Shown one piece after another: positions 20,541 to 29,604 of a stretch of DNA of 64,000 bases. The first letter of the stretch is position 1, and every line of letters begins with the position of its first letter. The notes below the pieces were generated by a model. The model was not told the origin of the DNA. It saw only the letters and a program-made list of their open reading frames with translations, and did not search any database. Position numbers and translations under genes: made by a program. Source of the DNA: Bradyrhizobium sp. SZCCT0231 (GTDB taxonomy: Bacteria > Pseudomonadota > Alphaproteobacteria > Rhizobiales > Xanthobacteraceae); contig NZ_JAFCKP010000001.1 of NCBI RefSeq assembly GCF_018130245.1, positions 1,302,001-1,366,000 of the forward strand, given 5' to 3'.

Positions 20541-20577
20541 CGGTCACACCTGCCCGCAAAAGCCGCAGGTGTGACCG
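20541..20577. terminator. strong stem-loop after MDR reductase
   Basis: CGGTCACACCTGC and GCAGGTGTGACCG form perfect 13-base arms around an 11-base loop. It lies 55 bases after the reductase stop and 60 before the next gene. No T-run follows, so the terminator role is inferred. Confidence 0.5.
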
Positions 20578-20636
20578 GCTGTTCATTGACGGCCCGACGA
20601 AGGCATTGAATCATCGCGCATATTTTGGGTGTTGCG

Positions 20637-20933
20637 ATGTTAGAGATTGGTATTTTCTGCGTAATCCTCCTGGCCGCCGGCTATTGGGCAACCATGTTCG
20701 TCATGGGCCGTCGCGACGACGTCATCCATGGCAAGTTCGTTCACACTGAAGACGAGGGCGATTTTGCTCGCCCCCCAATGCCGGCACCACCGCCGCCGTT
20801 TCCGCAGCGTCCGGTCAGGGCCGCGCAAACTGCCGGGCAGCCGCCTGCCAGTGATCCCGCGGCCAAGCCGGTGAACAGCGAGGCGCTGCAATCCTTGCTC
20901 GCGATCCAGCAGGATCTCAAGAGCGTCGCCTGA
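20637..20933 (+). CDS. small membrane-anchored protein of unknown function
   Basis: A 98-residue protein. Residues 1 to about 22 form one hydrophobic segment (LEIGIFCVILLAAGYW) and probably a membrane anchor. The middle is a proline-rich stretch (PPMPAPPPPFPQRP), and the tail ends in an amphipathic segment (ALQSLLAIQQDLKSV). Nothing identifies a function. GGGTG is placed for ATG 20637; a TTG at 20625 would add four residues. Confidence 0.65.
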   Translation: MLEIGIFCVILLAAGYWATMFVMGRRDDVIHGKFVHTEDEGDFARPPMPAPPPPFPQRPVRAAQTAGQPPASDPAAKPVNSEALQSLLAIQQDLKSVA

Positions 20934-20946
20934 GCAGCCAAGCGCG

Positions 20947-21789
20947 CTAATGCTCGCCGCCCATCTGGGCGAAGAGTTCCTCGATGTCGACGTCGACCTG
21001 GCCCGCCGCGCGGACGTGACGGACCTCGATACTGCCCGGCTGGAAACGGTATTCGACGAGCCCGACTTCCTTGATCGCGATCCGGTCCTGGTGCGAATCG
21101 TTGATGACGAAGCCGGCTGACGGCGCCCAGATGTGGCGGGTGTGGCGCCAAGTGAAGTCACGCCGCTGGTGCACGTGACCGCTGGCGATGAGACGCAGGT
21201 CGACTTTCCCGAACATCTCGATCAGCCGCGCCCGCGCCGGCTGCGGCACGTAGCGGATGGAAGTCTCCACCGTCTCGGGATCGTCGGGCAGGTTGAGAAA
21301 CAGCGGCTTATGCAGGAACAGCGCGACCGGCCTGCCGTTCGTGCGCGCGATCTCTTGGGATAGCCAGTCGAACTGCTCGGCCTCGAAGGCGAGCCCCGAA
21401 TTCATCACCAGCGAGTTGAGGCCGATGAAGCACCAGCCGGCGGCATCGAACGACCAATGGTCTTCGCCGATGATGTCGCAGAACTGCTGCCGGTGCGTCT
21501 CGCTGACCGGCGGCTTCGGCGCCGGCCCGATCGCGGTCGGATTGTCGCCGATGTCGTGATTGCCGGGGAGGTAGCGACAGGTGACGGGCAGAGCGTCGTG
21601 CAGGCCTTTCGCGAATTCAACATCGTCGCGGCTGGTCGGTCCGTCGAACGAGACGTCGCCAGTGTTGACGACGAGATCGGGCCTGTCGGCGTCGATGTGC
21701 TCGCTGATGCGATGAAAGTTGGCGATCAGGCCGGGAAAGCGCCGGCCGAGATGGGTGTCGGAAATCTGGGTCAGGCGAAATTCGGGCAT
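20947..21789 (-). CDS. metallophosphoesterase, CpdA-like
   Basis: A 280-residue calcineurin-like phosphoesterase. All metal motifs are present in order: DTHLGRR, NTGDVS, PGNHDIG, a later LHKP and SGHVHQ. The pattern is that of class III cyclic-nucleotide phosphodiesterases and their relatives, which hydrolyse phosphodiesters at a two-metal site. No signal peptide is seen, so it should be cytoplasmic. The natural substrate cannot be told from sequence. Confidence 0.87.
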   Translation of the reverse strand: MPEFRLTQISDTHLGRRFPGLIANFHRISEHIDADRPDLVVNTGDVSFDGPTSRDDVEFAKGLHDALPVTCRYLPGNHDIGDNPTAIGPAPKPPVSETHRQQFCDIIGEDHWSFDAAGWCFIGLNSLVMNSGLAFEAEQFDWLSQEIARTNGRPVALFLHKPLFLNLPDDPETVETSIRYVPQPARARLIEMFGKVDLRLIASGHVHQRRDFTWRHTRHIWAPSAGFVINDSHQDRIAIKEVGLVEYRFQPGSIEVRHVRAAGQVDVDIEELFAQMGGEH

Positions 21790-21858
21790 GCGCTCATGCT
21801 ACCCGTTGCCGCGCGTCGGAACGATGACGGCGCGGGCATGGATCGCAGCGAACAAAGT

Positions 21859-22485
21859 TTAAAGCACGCGGTAGCGGATCGTGTAGCCGTCCTGCGGGGC
21901 GACCGCGCCGGCGAGCGGGGTGGCGATGCGATCGGCGAGGTGCCAGGGGCCGAACTGGGCGGAGCGATGCGGCTCGGCCGGCAGGCGGAGGCGGAACTCG
22001 AAGATCCCCTTGCCGGACAGGTTCACGACCAGAACGCGATCGGCCGTGCGGTGGTTGAGCACCACTGCGCCGCGCAGCACCGCCCGTCCGTCCGAGAGGT
22101 CGCGCACGCCGTCGACCAGCGCCAGTGTCTGGTTGCGGTCGGTATGCAGCTCGATCTGGCTGTCGGTCACCGCCGTCAGCATCTCCCGGGGCATGCGGAT
22201 CTCGAACTCGACGGCGGGCTTGGAGGGATTGAGGCCGAGATAGGCAAGCGCAGCGTGGCGCATGTCGTAGGCGGCAAAGGCGAACAGGGCGAGCGCGGCC
22301 AAGGCAGCGAGGCCATGCCGGGCGACGTCGCGCCAATTCACGTAGATCATCCGATAGCTCAGGCGGAAGTAGACCGTCATGGCCAGAGCGACCGCGAGCG
22401 CTGCCGCAATCCCTGACAGCGCCGACATCAGGATGCCGAGCTGGCCGTCGGCGGATTCGCTGAAGAGGCTGGACAAGGTATTCAT
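21859..22485 (-). CDS. conserved membrane protein of unknown function
   Basis: A 208-residue protein. Two hydrophobic segments lie near the N-terminus (ALSGIAAALAVALAMTVYF and HGLAALAALALFAFAAYDM), followed by a soluble domain of about 120 residues with alternating beta-type sequence (VEFEIRMPREML, RVLVVNLSGKGIFEFRLRL). I do not recognise the family. The domain may sit in the periplasm. Start at 22485 is chosen over the upstream in-frame codons because it directly precedes the first helix. Confidence 0.6.
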   Translation of the reverse strand: MNTLSSLFSESADGQLGILMSALSGIAAALAVALAMTVYFRLSYRMIYVNWRDVARHGLAALAALALFAFAAYDMRHAALAYLGLNPSKPAVEFEIRMPREMLTAVTDSQIELHTDRNQTLALVDGVRDLSDGRAVLRGAVVLNHRTADRVLVVNLSGKGIFEFRLRLPAEPHRSAQFGPWHLADRIATPLAGAVAPQDGYTIRYRVL

Positions 22486-22642
22486 GGCGCTAGCTCGCCT
22501 CGGGCCCAAGGGGGCCGAAAATCGCTTTAACAATCGGTGGTTGGTCGCAACAGCGGGAACGCCGGTTCAAGTCGTTCATTGTCAGCGCCAAAAGTCGCGG
22601 CTAATGACGGGCGGCGGCATTTCGCCTCCCGGGAAAGTTCCG

Positions 22643-23065
22643 ATGTCCGTTCAAATGGTCTTGCTGCCGGTCTTCGTGCAGGTCGCTCTCACCTTCGCGC
22701 TGCTGATCGGCATGGTCCTGGTGCGGCGCAAGACCCTGGTCTCGGGCGAGACCAAGATCCGCGACATTGCGCTGGGCGAGCCGAACTGGCCGAAAGGCGC
22801 CACACAAATCGCCAATTGCTACCGCAACCAGTTCGAGCTGCCGGTGCTGTTCTATTTCCTGATCGCGCTGGCATTGCCCTTGCGCCGCGCCGATCTCTTC
22901 ATCGTGCTGATGTCCTGGGTGTTCGTCGTGACACGCTTTGCCCATGCCGGCGTGTTCGTCTCCTCCAACGATCTCGGCCGCCGCTCCACGATCTGGCTCG
23001 CCGGCGTGCTGGTGCTGCTCGCGATGTGGATCTACTTCGCGCTGAAGCTTTTGCTGCTGATCTAG
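22643..23065 (+). CDS. MAPEG family membrane protein
   Basis: A 140-residue protein with four hydrophobic helices. The family landmark is NCYRNQFELPVLFYFLIALAL (related to the RxxxNxxE/FE motif of MAPEG glutathione-dependent enzymes), with FVVTRFAHAGVFV in the third helix. Bacterial members are of largely unknown function. It lies 29 bases before rsmB on the same strand and may be co-transcribed. Confidence 0.82.
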   Translation: MSVQMVLLPVFVQVALTFALLIGMVLVRRKTLVSGETKIRDIALGEPNWPKGATQIANCYRNQFELPVLFYFLIALALPLRRADLFIVLMSWVFVVTRFAHAGVFVSSNDLGRRSTIWLAGVLVLLAMWIYFALKLLLLI

Positions 23066-23094
23066 GCGCTTGCGCACCACTTGAAAGAATTCAA

Positions 23095-24396
23095 ATGACC
23101 CCCGCTGCCCGGCTGTCCGCAGCCATCGAACTGATCGACACCATCGAGAAGGACCGCGTGCCCGCGGCCAAGGCGCTGAAGGAGTGGGGCACCGCGCACC
23201 GCTTCGCCGGCTCCGGCGACCGTGCCGCGATCGCCGGCCTCGTCTGGGACGTGCTGCGCCGCTACGCCTCGAGCGCCTGGCTGATGGATTCCGAGACCGC
23301 ACGGGCACGCCTGATCGGCATGCTCCGCCTCGAGCGCAACATGGACACGGCCACCATGGCCGCGCTGTTCGACGGCAGCCGGTTTGCGCCGGCGCCGCTG
23401 ACCGAGGCCGAGCAGGCCGCGCTTGCGGCGCGTTCCCTCGAGGGTGCACCCGCTGCGGTCGCCGGCGACTACCCCGAATGGCTCGATCCGCACCTCGCAA
23501 AAGTGTTCGGCCAGACCCGCGCTGCGGAAGCGGCCGCGATGGCCAGCCGGGCCCCGCTCGATCTGCGCGTCAACACGCTAAAATCCAATCGCGACAAGGT
23601 GCTGCGTGCACTTGCTCATCTTCATGCGAAACCGACGCCCTGGTCCGCAACCGGCCTGCGCATCGAGCTTTCGGCCGATGCGCGCAACCCCGGCATCCAG
23701 GCCGAAGAGGATTTCATCAAGGGCGCAATTGAAGTGCAGGATGAGGGATCCCAGCTTGCGGCCCAATTCACCGCGGCAAAACCCGGCGAGCAGGTGATCG
23801 ATCTCTGCGCCGGCGCCGGCGGCAAGACGCTGGCGCTCGCCGCCTTGATGCAGGGCAAGGGCCGTCTGATCGCGACCGATCGCGACAAGCGTCAGCTCGC
23901 CCCGATCCATGAGCGGCTGTCGCGCGCCGGCGTCCACAATGCCGATATCCGGACGCCCAAGGGCGAGGCCGATCCGCTTCAAGACATCCGCGCCTCGGCC
24001 GACCTCGTCGTGATTGACGCTCCCTGCACGGGAACCGGCACCTGGCGCCGCAACCCCGATGCCAAATGGCGGATGCGGCCGGGCGCGCTGGAGATCCGCC
24101 TGCGCGACCAGGCCGAGGTGCTCGCGCGAGCGGTGCCGCTAGTGAAGCCAGGTGGCCGCATCGCCTACATCACCTGCTCGGTGCTGGCGGAGGAGAACGG
24201 CGAGCAGGTGAGGGCGCTCGTCGCGCGCCATCCCGAATTCGCGATCATCCCGCCCGAGCAGACCGCGAGCGTGCTCTGGGACAAGGCGGAAGCTTTTGGC
24301 GAGGCGGCCCTGCAGTCGGCGGAAGGCTGGCTGATGACGCCGCGGCGGACCGGGACGGACGGGTTTTTCGTGTCGGTGTTGAAGAAGGCGAGCTGA
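23095..24396 (+). CDS. rsmB: RsmB/NOP family RNA (cytosine-5) methyltransferase
   Basis: A 433-residue enzyme with an N-terminal NusB-like helical domain (about residues 1-130) and a C-terminal SAM-dependent domain. VIDLCAGAGGKTLALA is the SAM loop. Both cysteines of the m5C mechanism are present: DAPCTGTGTWRRNP (Cys311) and ITCSVLAEENGEQV (Cys361). It probably methylates C967 of 16S rRNA. The upstream open frame overlaps MAPEG, so ATG 23095, preceded by GAAAG, is taken as the start. Confidence 0.87.
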   Translation: MTPAARLSAAIELIDTIEKDRVPAAKALKEWGTAHRFAGSGDRAAIAGLVWDVLRRYASSAWLMDSETARARLIGMLRLERNMDTATMAALFDGSRFAPAPLTEAEQAALAARSLEGAPAAVAGDYPEWLDPHLAKVFGQTRAAEAAAMASRAPLDLRVNTLKSNRDKVLRALAHLHAKPTPWSATGLRIELSADARNPGIQAEEDFIKGAIEVQDEGSQLAAQFTAAKPGEQVIDLCAGAGGKTLALAALMQGKGRLIATDRDKRQLAPIHERLSRAGVHNADIRTPKGEADPLQDIRASADLVVIDAPCTGTGTWRRNPDAKWRMRPGALEIRLRDQAEVLARAVPLVKPGGRIAYITCSVLAEENGEQVRALVARHPEFAIIPPEQTASVLWDKAEAFGEAALQSAEGWLMTPRRTGTDGFFVSVLKKAS

Positions 24397-24408
24397 TCGC
24401 GCCGCGCC

Positions 24409-24510
24409 GTCATTCCGGGGCGCGCGTCGCGCGAGCCCGGAATCCATCGCGCGGCGGTCTCTACAGCTCAATGGATTCCGGGTTCTCGCTTCCGCGAGCC
24501 CCGGAATGAC
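24409..24510. repeat. intergenic repeat, GTCATTCCGGGG family
   Basis: GTCATTCCGGGGC at the left is mirrored by GCCCCGGAATGAC at the right, with inner CCCGGAATCCAT and ATGGATTCCGGG arms. It is nearly the same layout as 17387-17492 and lies between the convergent rsmB and csp genes. Confidence 0.8.
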
Positions 24511-24525
24511 AACTATCCCAAAACA

Positions 24526-24561
24526 AAAGCCCCGCAGACCGGATCCCGGTCGCGGGGCTTT
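24526..24561 (-). terminator. intrinsic terminator of the cold-shock gene
   Basis: AAAGCCCCGC pairs perfectly with GCGGGGCTTT around a 16-base loop. Read on the minus strand, the stem is followed by TTTTGTTTTG, the T-tract expected for an intrinsic terminator 55 bases beyond the csp stop codon. Confidence 0.85.
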
Positions 24562-24616
24562 CGAGTTCTAGCGTTCTGCCGGTACGTCCGTGGTCAGAAC
24601 GCCCAGGCGCGGGCGA

Positions 24617-24826
24617 TTAGCCGACGCGAAGATTGTCAGCCGAGGACTTGCCGCTGCGGCGGTCGGCGACGATGTCGAACGAGACCTTCTGGCCCTCGTT
24701 GAGGGTGGAGAGGCCGGCGCGCTCGACGGCGCTGATGTGCACGAACACGTCCTTCTGGCCGTCGTCCGGCTGGATGAAACCATAACCCTTTTGGGTGTTG
24801 AACCACTTCACGGTGCCCATAGCCAT
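24617..24826 (-). CDS. cold-shock domain protein, CspA family
   Basis: A 69-residue single cold-shock domain. KGYGFIQP is RNP1 and VFVHIS is RNP2, the aromatic faces that bind single-stranded RNA or DNA. It acts as an RNA chaperone. AAGGAAA lies 7 bases before ATG 24826; an internal ATG two codons later is an alternative. It has its own promoter about 160 bases upstream and its own terminator. Confidence 0.95.
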   Translation of the reverse strand: MAMGTVKWFNTQKGYGFIQPDDGQKDVFVHISAVERAGLSTLNEGQKVSFDIVADRRSGKSSADNLRVG

Positions 24827-24987
24827 GGGAATTTCCTTTGTTAGAGAGGGTACGCACGCGGACCGGTACGCGTCGCTGCGCCCATGATCCTGTTCAGTCG
24901 ATGTTTGGAGAAGTCATCTGAAGCGTGCGCGCCCGTCTGTAACGAAGCGAAGCGGCCCAGTCGTTCGGCCCAAGTATCGATGATCAC

Positions 24988-25016
24988 AATATAGCGAGAA
25001 TTTGGGGCTACTTCAA
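24988..25016 (-). promoter_or_regulatory. sigma-70 promoter with long leader for the cold-shock gene
   Basis: On the minus strand, TTGAAG (-35) is followed after exactly 17 bases by TATATT (-10). This would start transcription near 24980 and leave an untranslated leader of about 155 bases before the csp ATG. Long structured leaders are typical of cold-inducible csp mRNAs. Confidence 0.7.
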
Positions 25017-25087
25017 GGCACCACCCGTGGTTCGGGATGTCGCGCGTCTTTGCTATTTTGCGGTGCAAAGAAACCGCCGGGCGCATA

Positions 25088-25420
25088 TCAGTCGACGATG
25101 AAGAGCGTCGCCCCGGTCGTCGTCGAGGACCGGTGCGCGGCGTCGCCGAAATCCGACACCTGGTAACTCATTCCCGCCGTGAGCTTGAACTTGCGCCCGT
25201 CGCGCAGCTCAGAGTCGAGCTCGCCCTTCAGCACGTAGAGCACGTGGCCCCGATCGCACCAATGATCGGCGAGATAGCCCGGCGAGTACTCCACCATCCG
25301 CACCCGGAGCTCGCCGATGTTGAGGGTGCGCCACTTGGCCTCACCGCTCTCGCCGGGATGCGTGGTTGCCTCGATCTGGCTCCAGTCGGTGACGGTAAAG
25401 GGGGAGGTTGGGAGCTTCAT
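25088..25420 (-). CDS. DHCW-type cupin protein
   Basis: A 110-residue single-domain cupin. The segment YLADHWCDRGHVLYVLKGELDSEL carries the His-Cys-His pattern of the small cupin group named for its DHCW-like motif. Metal binding is likely; the reaction is unknown. ATG 25420 is preferred over the upstream codon at 25450 because the family starts near MKLPTSPF. Confidence 0.75.
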   Translation of the reverse strand: MKLPTSPFTVTDWSQIEATTHPGESGEAKWRTLNIGELRVRMVEYSPGYLADHWCDRGHVLYVLKGELDSELRDGRKFKLTAGMSYQVSDFGDAAHRSSTTTGATLFIVD

Positions 25421-25487
25421 GGGGAGGGATCCTGCCTTGATGCGGTGCACCGCTTGTTAACCTATGCCGATCTCCGGGTCGTGCACT

Positions 25488-26750
25488 TTACCTGGGCGGG
25501 GAGGGCGTCAGCGCGCAGCCGGCCGCCTCTTGCATCCTGCTCGCATTGATGACCCAGACCAGCAGAGCGGCGGCGCTGACGCCGGAACCCAGCATGCAAA
25601 CGCCGCTCCAGCCCGCAAGCGCGTACACCATGGTCGCCGCGATTCCGCCAGCTGCGCTGCCGATCGAGTAGAACACCATGTAGCCCCCGACCAGCCGGCT
25701 TGCGGCGTCGGGACGCGCGGCGACAATCAGGCTCTGGCTGGTCACATGCACGGCCTGCAGCCCGAGATCCAGCATGATCGCGCCCGCGACGACGAACCAG
25801 AGCGAGACATGCAGGCAGGCGAACGCGGCCCAGGCGGCGAGCATCAGCATCAGCGACAGTCCGGTGGTGCGTTGGGCCCATCCGAGGTCGGCGAGACGGC
25901 CGGCTTTGCGCGCGCCGAGGGCTCCGGCGAACCCTGCGACCCCGAGCAGTCCGATCGTTGTGTGCGACAGCGTGAAAGGCGGCGCCGAGAGCGGCAGCAC
26001 GATCGACGTCCAGAACACGTTGAGATCGGCGAAGATCAGGAACGCAAACAAGGCGCGCTCGCGCAGGATCGGCTCCTCGACGAACGGCGCCGCCGTCGAG
26101 CGCAACAGCGACAGATACGAGGAGCCGGCCCTTGCCGCGTGCGCGCCGCGCGGCAGGACGCGCAACAGCAAGACGGCCATGGCGAGCATGAGGCCGGCCG
26201 AAACCAGGTAGACCGTGCGCCAGCCGCCGATATCGGCCAGCGCGCCCGAGGCGAAGCGCGCGAGCAGGATTCCCCCGACGACGCCGCTGGTAACCGTCCC
26301 GATGGCGCGGCCTCGGCCGTCCGGTGTTGCGAGCGTCGCTGCAAAGGCGACGAGGATTTGCACGACCACGGCAAGCACGCCGACCAGCGTCAGTCCCGCG
26401 AGCAGGACCGCTGCGTGCGATGCGGTGCCGACGGCCACAAGTCCGATCGCTGACAGTGCAGTCTGGCCGGCGATCAGGCGTCGGCGATCCCGGAGGTCGC
26501 CAAGCGGCACGATCAGGATCAGTCCGCACGCGTAGCCGATCTGCGTGAAGGTCACGACCGTGCCGATTGCAGCGGGAGCGATGCCGAGGTCCTCGGCCAT
26601 CGCGTCGAGCAGTGGCTGGGCGAAGTAGATGTTGGCAACGCTGAGACCGCAAGCCAGCGCGAGCAGCAGCGCCATCGCGGAAGAGAGCCCGTGCCCGGCC
26701 GTCCCGGCACTATCCTTCGGGTTGCCTCTGGCGAAGTCATTGCTCGTCAT
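25488..26750 (-). CDS. MFS transporter (DHA1-like)
   Basis: A 420-residue transporter with about 12 hydrophobic helices. ANIYFAQPLLDAMAEDLGI and PLGDLRDRRRLIAGQT (A-motif) mark a common proteobacterial MFS subgroup often found divergent from an HxlR regulator, as here. It probably exports a small organic compound. The 98-base gap to hxlR holds back-to-back promoters and a shared inverted repeat, so the HxlR protein is its likely regulator. Confidence 0.87.
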   Translation of the reverse strand: MTSNDFARGNPKDSAGTAGHGLSSAMALLLALACGLSVANIYFAQPLLDAMAEDLGIAPAAIGTVVTFTQIGYACGLILIVPLGDLRDRRRLIAGQTALSAIGLVAVGTASHAAVLLAGLTLVGVLAVVVQILVAFAATLATPDGRGRAIGTVTSGVVGGILLARFASGALADIGGWRTVYLVSAGLMLAMAVLLLRVLPRGAHAARAGSSYLSLLRSTAAPFVEEPILRERALFAFLIFADLNVFWTSIVLPLSAPPFTLSHTTIGLLGVAGFAGALGARKAGRLADLGWAQRTTGLSLMLMLAAWAAFACLHVSLWFVVAGAIMLDLGLQAVHVTSQSLIVAARPDAASRLVGGYMVFYSIGSAAGGIAATMVYALAGWSGVCMLGSGVSAAALLVWVINASRMQEAAGCALTPSPPR

Positions 26751-26783
26751 CCGTCATCTCCGGCACGGTCCTGTTGTGGTCTC

Positions 26784-26825
26784 ATAATAGGACCAGTTGC
26801 GCGCGGCGCTGTCTAGTCCTATTTT
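26784..26825. promoter_or_regulatory. candidate shared operator/promoters of MFS and HxlR genes
   Basis: ATAGGAC (26787-26793) and GTCCTAT (26816-26822) form an inverted repeat in the divergent gap. TATTAT read leftward and TATTTT read rightward, both -10-like, overlap the two half-sites. Binding by HxlR would cover both promoters. Confidence 0.5.
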
Positions 26826-26848
26826 AGAACCAAGGTTGGAGTGGGAGC

Positions 26849-27301
26849 ATGAAGCGGACAGGTTTTTCCGAGGCCGAATGCCCGGTGGCGCGTGCACTCG
26901 ATGCAATCGGCGACTGGTGGTCGCTCCTGATCGTGCGCGATGCCTTCGACGGGCTGCGCCGGTTCGGCGACTTCCAGAAGAACCTCGGCATTGCCAAGGG
27001 CATGCTCAGCACGCGTCTGCGCAAGCTGGTAGAGCTCGACGTTCTCGAGCTGGTTCCGGCTTCCGACGGCAGCGCGTATCAGGAATACGCGCTGACGAGG
27101 CGGGGACGCGACTTGTTTCCCGTCATCGTCGGTTTGCGCCAATGGGGCGAGGCGCATCTCTACGCGCGCGGCGAGGCGCATTCCGACCTGGTGGACCAGG
27201 CAGGCCAGCCGGTCGGGCAGCTGGTACTGCCGTCGCGAACCGGCCGGCCGCTGACGTGGTCCGATACGAAGGTGCGAAAGGCGGGCGCACGCAAGCGCTG
27301 A
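26849..27301 (+). CDS. HxlR family transcriptional regulator
   Basis: A 150-residue winged-helix protein. CPVARALDAIGDWWSLLIVRDAFDG is the HxlR hallmark with an N-terminal cysteine (residue 11), and RFGDFQKNLGIAKGMLSTRLRKL is the recognition helix region. Members sense electrophiles or redox state, often through that cysteine. The family length is usually about 110, so it has a basic C-terminal extension of about 40 residues. It is divergent from an MFS gene. Confidence 0.9.
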   Translation: MKRTGFSEAECPVARALDAIGDWWSLLIVRDAFDGLRRFGDFQKNLGIAKGMLSTRLRKLVELDVLELVPASDGSAYQEYALTRRGRDLFPVIVGLRQWGEAHLYARGEAHSDLVDQAGQPVGQLVLPSRTGRPLTWSDTKVRKAGARKR

Positions 27302-27319
27302 TGTCTCCGCGCAGACGGA

Positions 27320-27691
27320 TCAATGGGGCAAATGGTTCGCCGAGCCCTGCACGATCAGCCCCGCCTCGTTCACCCGCAGATATTCGCAGATCTTCTTGCC
27401 CCGCTCGTTCTCGTAGAACACCACGACACTATCGGGGCTGACGAACAGATCGATCAGCGAGAAATGCAGCTCCGGCAGCAGCCCCAGCGCCTTGCCCCAA
27501 TAGGCGCGCAACGCGGCCTTGCCGCGCACCGTTCCGCTGGGGTCGAACCCCAGCGCCGGAATGCGGTCCGAGGTCATCACGGCCGCCTCGTCGTAGAGCG
27601 CGAGCACGCGCTCGAGATCGCCAGTGTTCCAGGCCTCGACCCAGGTCCGGCCGAGCGCGGCAAGCGTTGATGGCTGATGGTGCTGTGACAT
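27320..27691 (-). CDS. NTF2-like fold protein (SgcJ/EcaC-like)
   Basis: A 123-residue protein. [28 protein letters not shown] is the opening helix of the NTF2-like/SnoaL fold, followed by [13 protein letters not shown] and a sheet ending GLIVQGSAN. Such proteins are ketosteroid-isomerase-like pockets of varied or unknown function. GGGAG before ATG 27691 fixes the start. It converges with hxlR and is divergent from guaA. Confidence 0.78.
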   Translation of the reverse strand: MSQHHQPSTLAALGRTWVEAWNTGDLERVLALYDEAAVMTSDRIPALGFDPSGTVRGKAALRAYWGKALGLLPELHFSLIDLFVSPDSVVVFYENERGKKICEYLRVNEAGLIVQGSANHLPH

Positions 27692-27732
27692 GGCATTCTC
27701 CCTGATCGGCCCCGTTCTGAGGATGGGGCACA

Positions 27733-27755
27733 ATAGGTCAATATTACTTACCTAT
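27733..27755. promoter_or_regulatory. inverted repeat between NTF2-like gene and guaA
   Basis: ATAGGT and ACCTAT are separated by 11 AT-rich bases in the divergent gap. TATATT just to the right could be a -10 element for guaA. It may be an operator; the binding protein is unknown. Confidence 0.35.
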
Positions 27756-27839
27756 ATTCGTTTGTCCATGTCCAAAGAAGCATGTGGGCGCGCCACCACC
27801 GCGGTTGCGGCCCGGGCCGCGCCAGCGTATCTGCTGGCC

Positions 27840-29438
27840 ATGACAGCAGCACAGAACGACCGCTCCGCGTCGACGCCCTCGGTGGCCTCGGCGCATGACA
27901 AGATTCTCATCGTCGACTTCGGCAGCCAGGTGACGCAGCTGATCGCGCGTCGCGTGCGCGAGGACGGCGTCTATTGCGAGATCGTCCCGTTCAACAAGGC
28001 TGAAGCCGCCTTCGAGGAGATGAAGCCGAAAGCGGTGATCCTGTCCGGCGGCCCGGAATCGGTGCACGAGGCCGGCTCGCCCCGCGCCCCGCAATTGATC
28101 TTCGATTCCGGCGTGCCGGTGATGGGCATCTGCTACGGCCAGATGACCATGGCGGCCCAGCTCGGGGGCGAGGTCGAGGGCGGCCATCACCGCGAATTCG
28201 GCCGTGCCGACGTCGAGGTCAAGGCGCCGAGCAAGCTGTTCGCGGACGTCTGGTCATCAGGCGGCAAGAACCAGGTCTGGATGAGCCATGGCGATCGCAT
28301 CACCAGGATGCCGCCGGGCTTCTCCGTCGCCGGCACCTCGCCGAACGCGCCCTTCGCGATCATCCAGGACGAGACGCGCAAATATTACGGCCTGATGTTC
28401 CACCCCGAAGTGGTGCACACGCCCGACGGCGCGAAACTCATCCGCAACTTCGTCCGCAAGATCGCCGGCCTCACCGGCGACTGGACCATGCGCGCCTTCC
28501 GCGAGGAGGAGATCGCAAAGATCCGCGCGCAGGTCGGCAAGGGCAAGGTGATCTGCGGCCTCTCCGGCGGCGTCGATTCAGCCGTGGCGGCCGTGTTGAT
28601 CCACGAGGCCATCGGCGACCAGCTCACCTGCGTCTTCGTCGATCACGGCCTGATGCGCCTCAACGAGGCCGAGCAGGTCGTCGACCTGTTCCGCCACCAC
28701 TACAACATCCCGCTCGTGCACGTGGATGCTTCAAAACAGTTTTTGGGCGAGCTCGAAGGCGTCACCGATCCCGAAGCGAAGCGCAAGACCATCGGCCGCC
28801 TCTTCATCGAGGTGTTCGAGGCTGAGGCCAAGAAGATCGGCGGCGCCGACTTCCTGGCGCAGGGCACGCTCTACCCCGACGTGATCGAGAGCGTCTCCTT
28901 CACCGGCGGACCTTCCGTCACCATCAAGTCGCACCACAATGTCGGCGGCCTGCCCGAGCGCATGAACATGAAGCTCGTCGAGCCCTTGCGCGAGCTGTTC
29001 AAGGACGAGGTCCGCAAGCTCGGCCGCGAGCTCGGCCTGCCCGAAATCTTCGTCGGCCGCCACCCGTTCCCGGGCCCCGGCCTCGCCATCCGCTGCCCCG
29101 GCGACATCACCCGCGACAAGCTCGACATCCTGCGCAAAGCGGATGCCGTCTACATCGACCAGATCCGCAAGCACGGCCTCTACGACGAGATCTGGCAGGC
29201 CTTCGCCGTGCTGCTCCCGGTGAAGACCGTCGGCGTCATGGGCGACGGTCGCACCTATGACTATGTGGTCGGCCTTCGCGCCGTCACCTCCACCGACGGC
29301 ATGACCGCCGACTTCTACCAGTTCGACATGAAGTTCCTGGGCGAGACCGCCACGCGCATCATCAATGAGGTGAAGGGCGTGAACCGGGTGGTGTATGACG
29401 TGACGAGCAAGCCGCCTGGGACGATTGAATGGGAGTGA
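27840..29438 (+). CDS. guaA: GMP synthase (glutamine-hydrolysing)
   Basis: A 532-residue enzyme converting XMP to GMP with glutamine and ATP. The N-terminal class I glutaminase has its nucleophile in GICYGQ (Cys98) and the FHPEV histidine-glutamate pair. The ATP-pyrophosphatase domain has [12 protein letters not shown] near residue 242, and the dimerisation domain ends with the conserved [12 protein letters not shown] 27840 is preferred; an in-frame ATG at 27768 would add 24 low-complexity residues and has no better ribosome site. The 3' end is a known integration site for genomic islands in several bacteria. Confidence 0.96.
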   Translation: MTAAQNDRSASTPSVASAHDKILIVDFGSQVTQLIARRVREDGVYCEIVPFNKAEAAFEEMKPKAVILSGGPESVHEAGSPRAPQLIFDSGVPVMGICYGQMTMAAQLGGEVEGGHHREFGRADVEVKAPSKLFADVWSSGGKNQVWMSHGDRITRMPPGFSVAGTSPNAPFAIIQDETRKYYGLMFHPEVVHTPDGAKLIRNFVRKIAGLTGDWTMRAFREEEIAKIRAQVGKGKVICGLSGGVDSAVAAVLIHEAIGDQLTCVFVDHGLMRLNEAEQVVDLFRHHYNIPLVHVDASKQFLGELEGVTDPEAKRKTIGRLFIEVFEAEAKKIGGADFLAQGTLYPDVIESVSFTGGPSVTIKSHHNVGGLPERMNMKLVEPLRELFKDEVRKLGRELGLPEIFVGRHPFPGPGLAIRCPGDITRDKLDILRKADAVYIDQIRKHGLYDEIWQAFAVLLPVKTVGVMGDGRTYDYVVGLRAVTSTDGMTADFYQFDMKFLGETATRIINEVKGVNRVVYDVTSKPPGTIEWE

Positions 29439-29604
29439 GGGGGTGGCCTTCAGCATTGGTGGACCTATCGACTTGGACTTCGCCAGTTCCGGATGGGCAC
29501 AGCCCGTCAACGCTTCTAATCATTAGTGCGCCATCGGAAGTTGAAATAGTGCAACCTCAGGAGATAGAGTTTCGGCTTTCCGCCGGATTCTTCTCGGAGA
29601 TCTT

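Noticed and set aside
29400-29440. Search for a repeated guaA 3' end as island attachment site
   Set aside because: I found no second copy of the guaA end between 29440 and 32500 by eye, so no att site is annotated.
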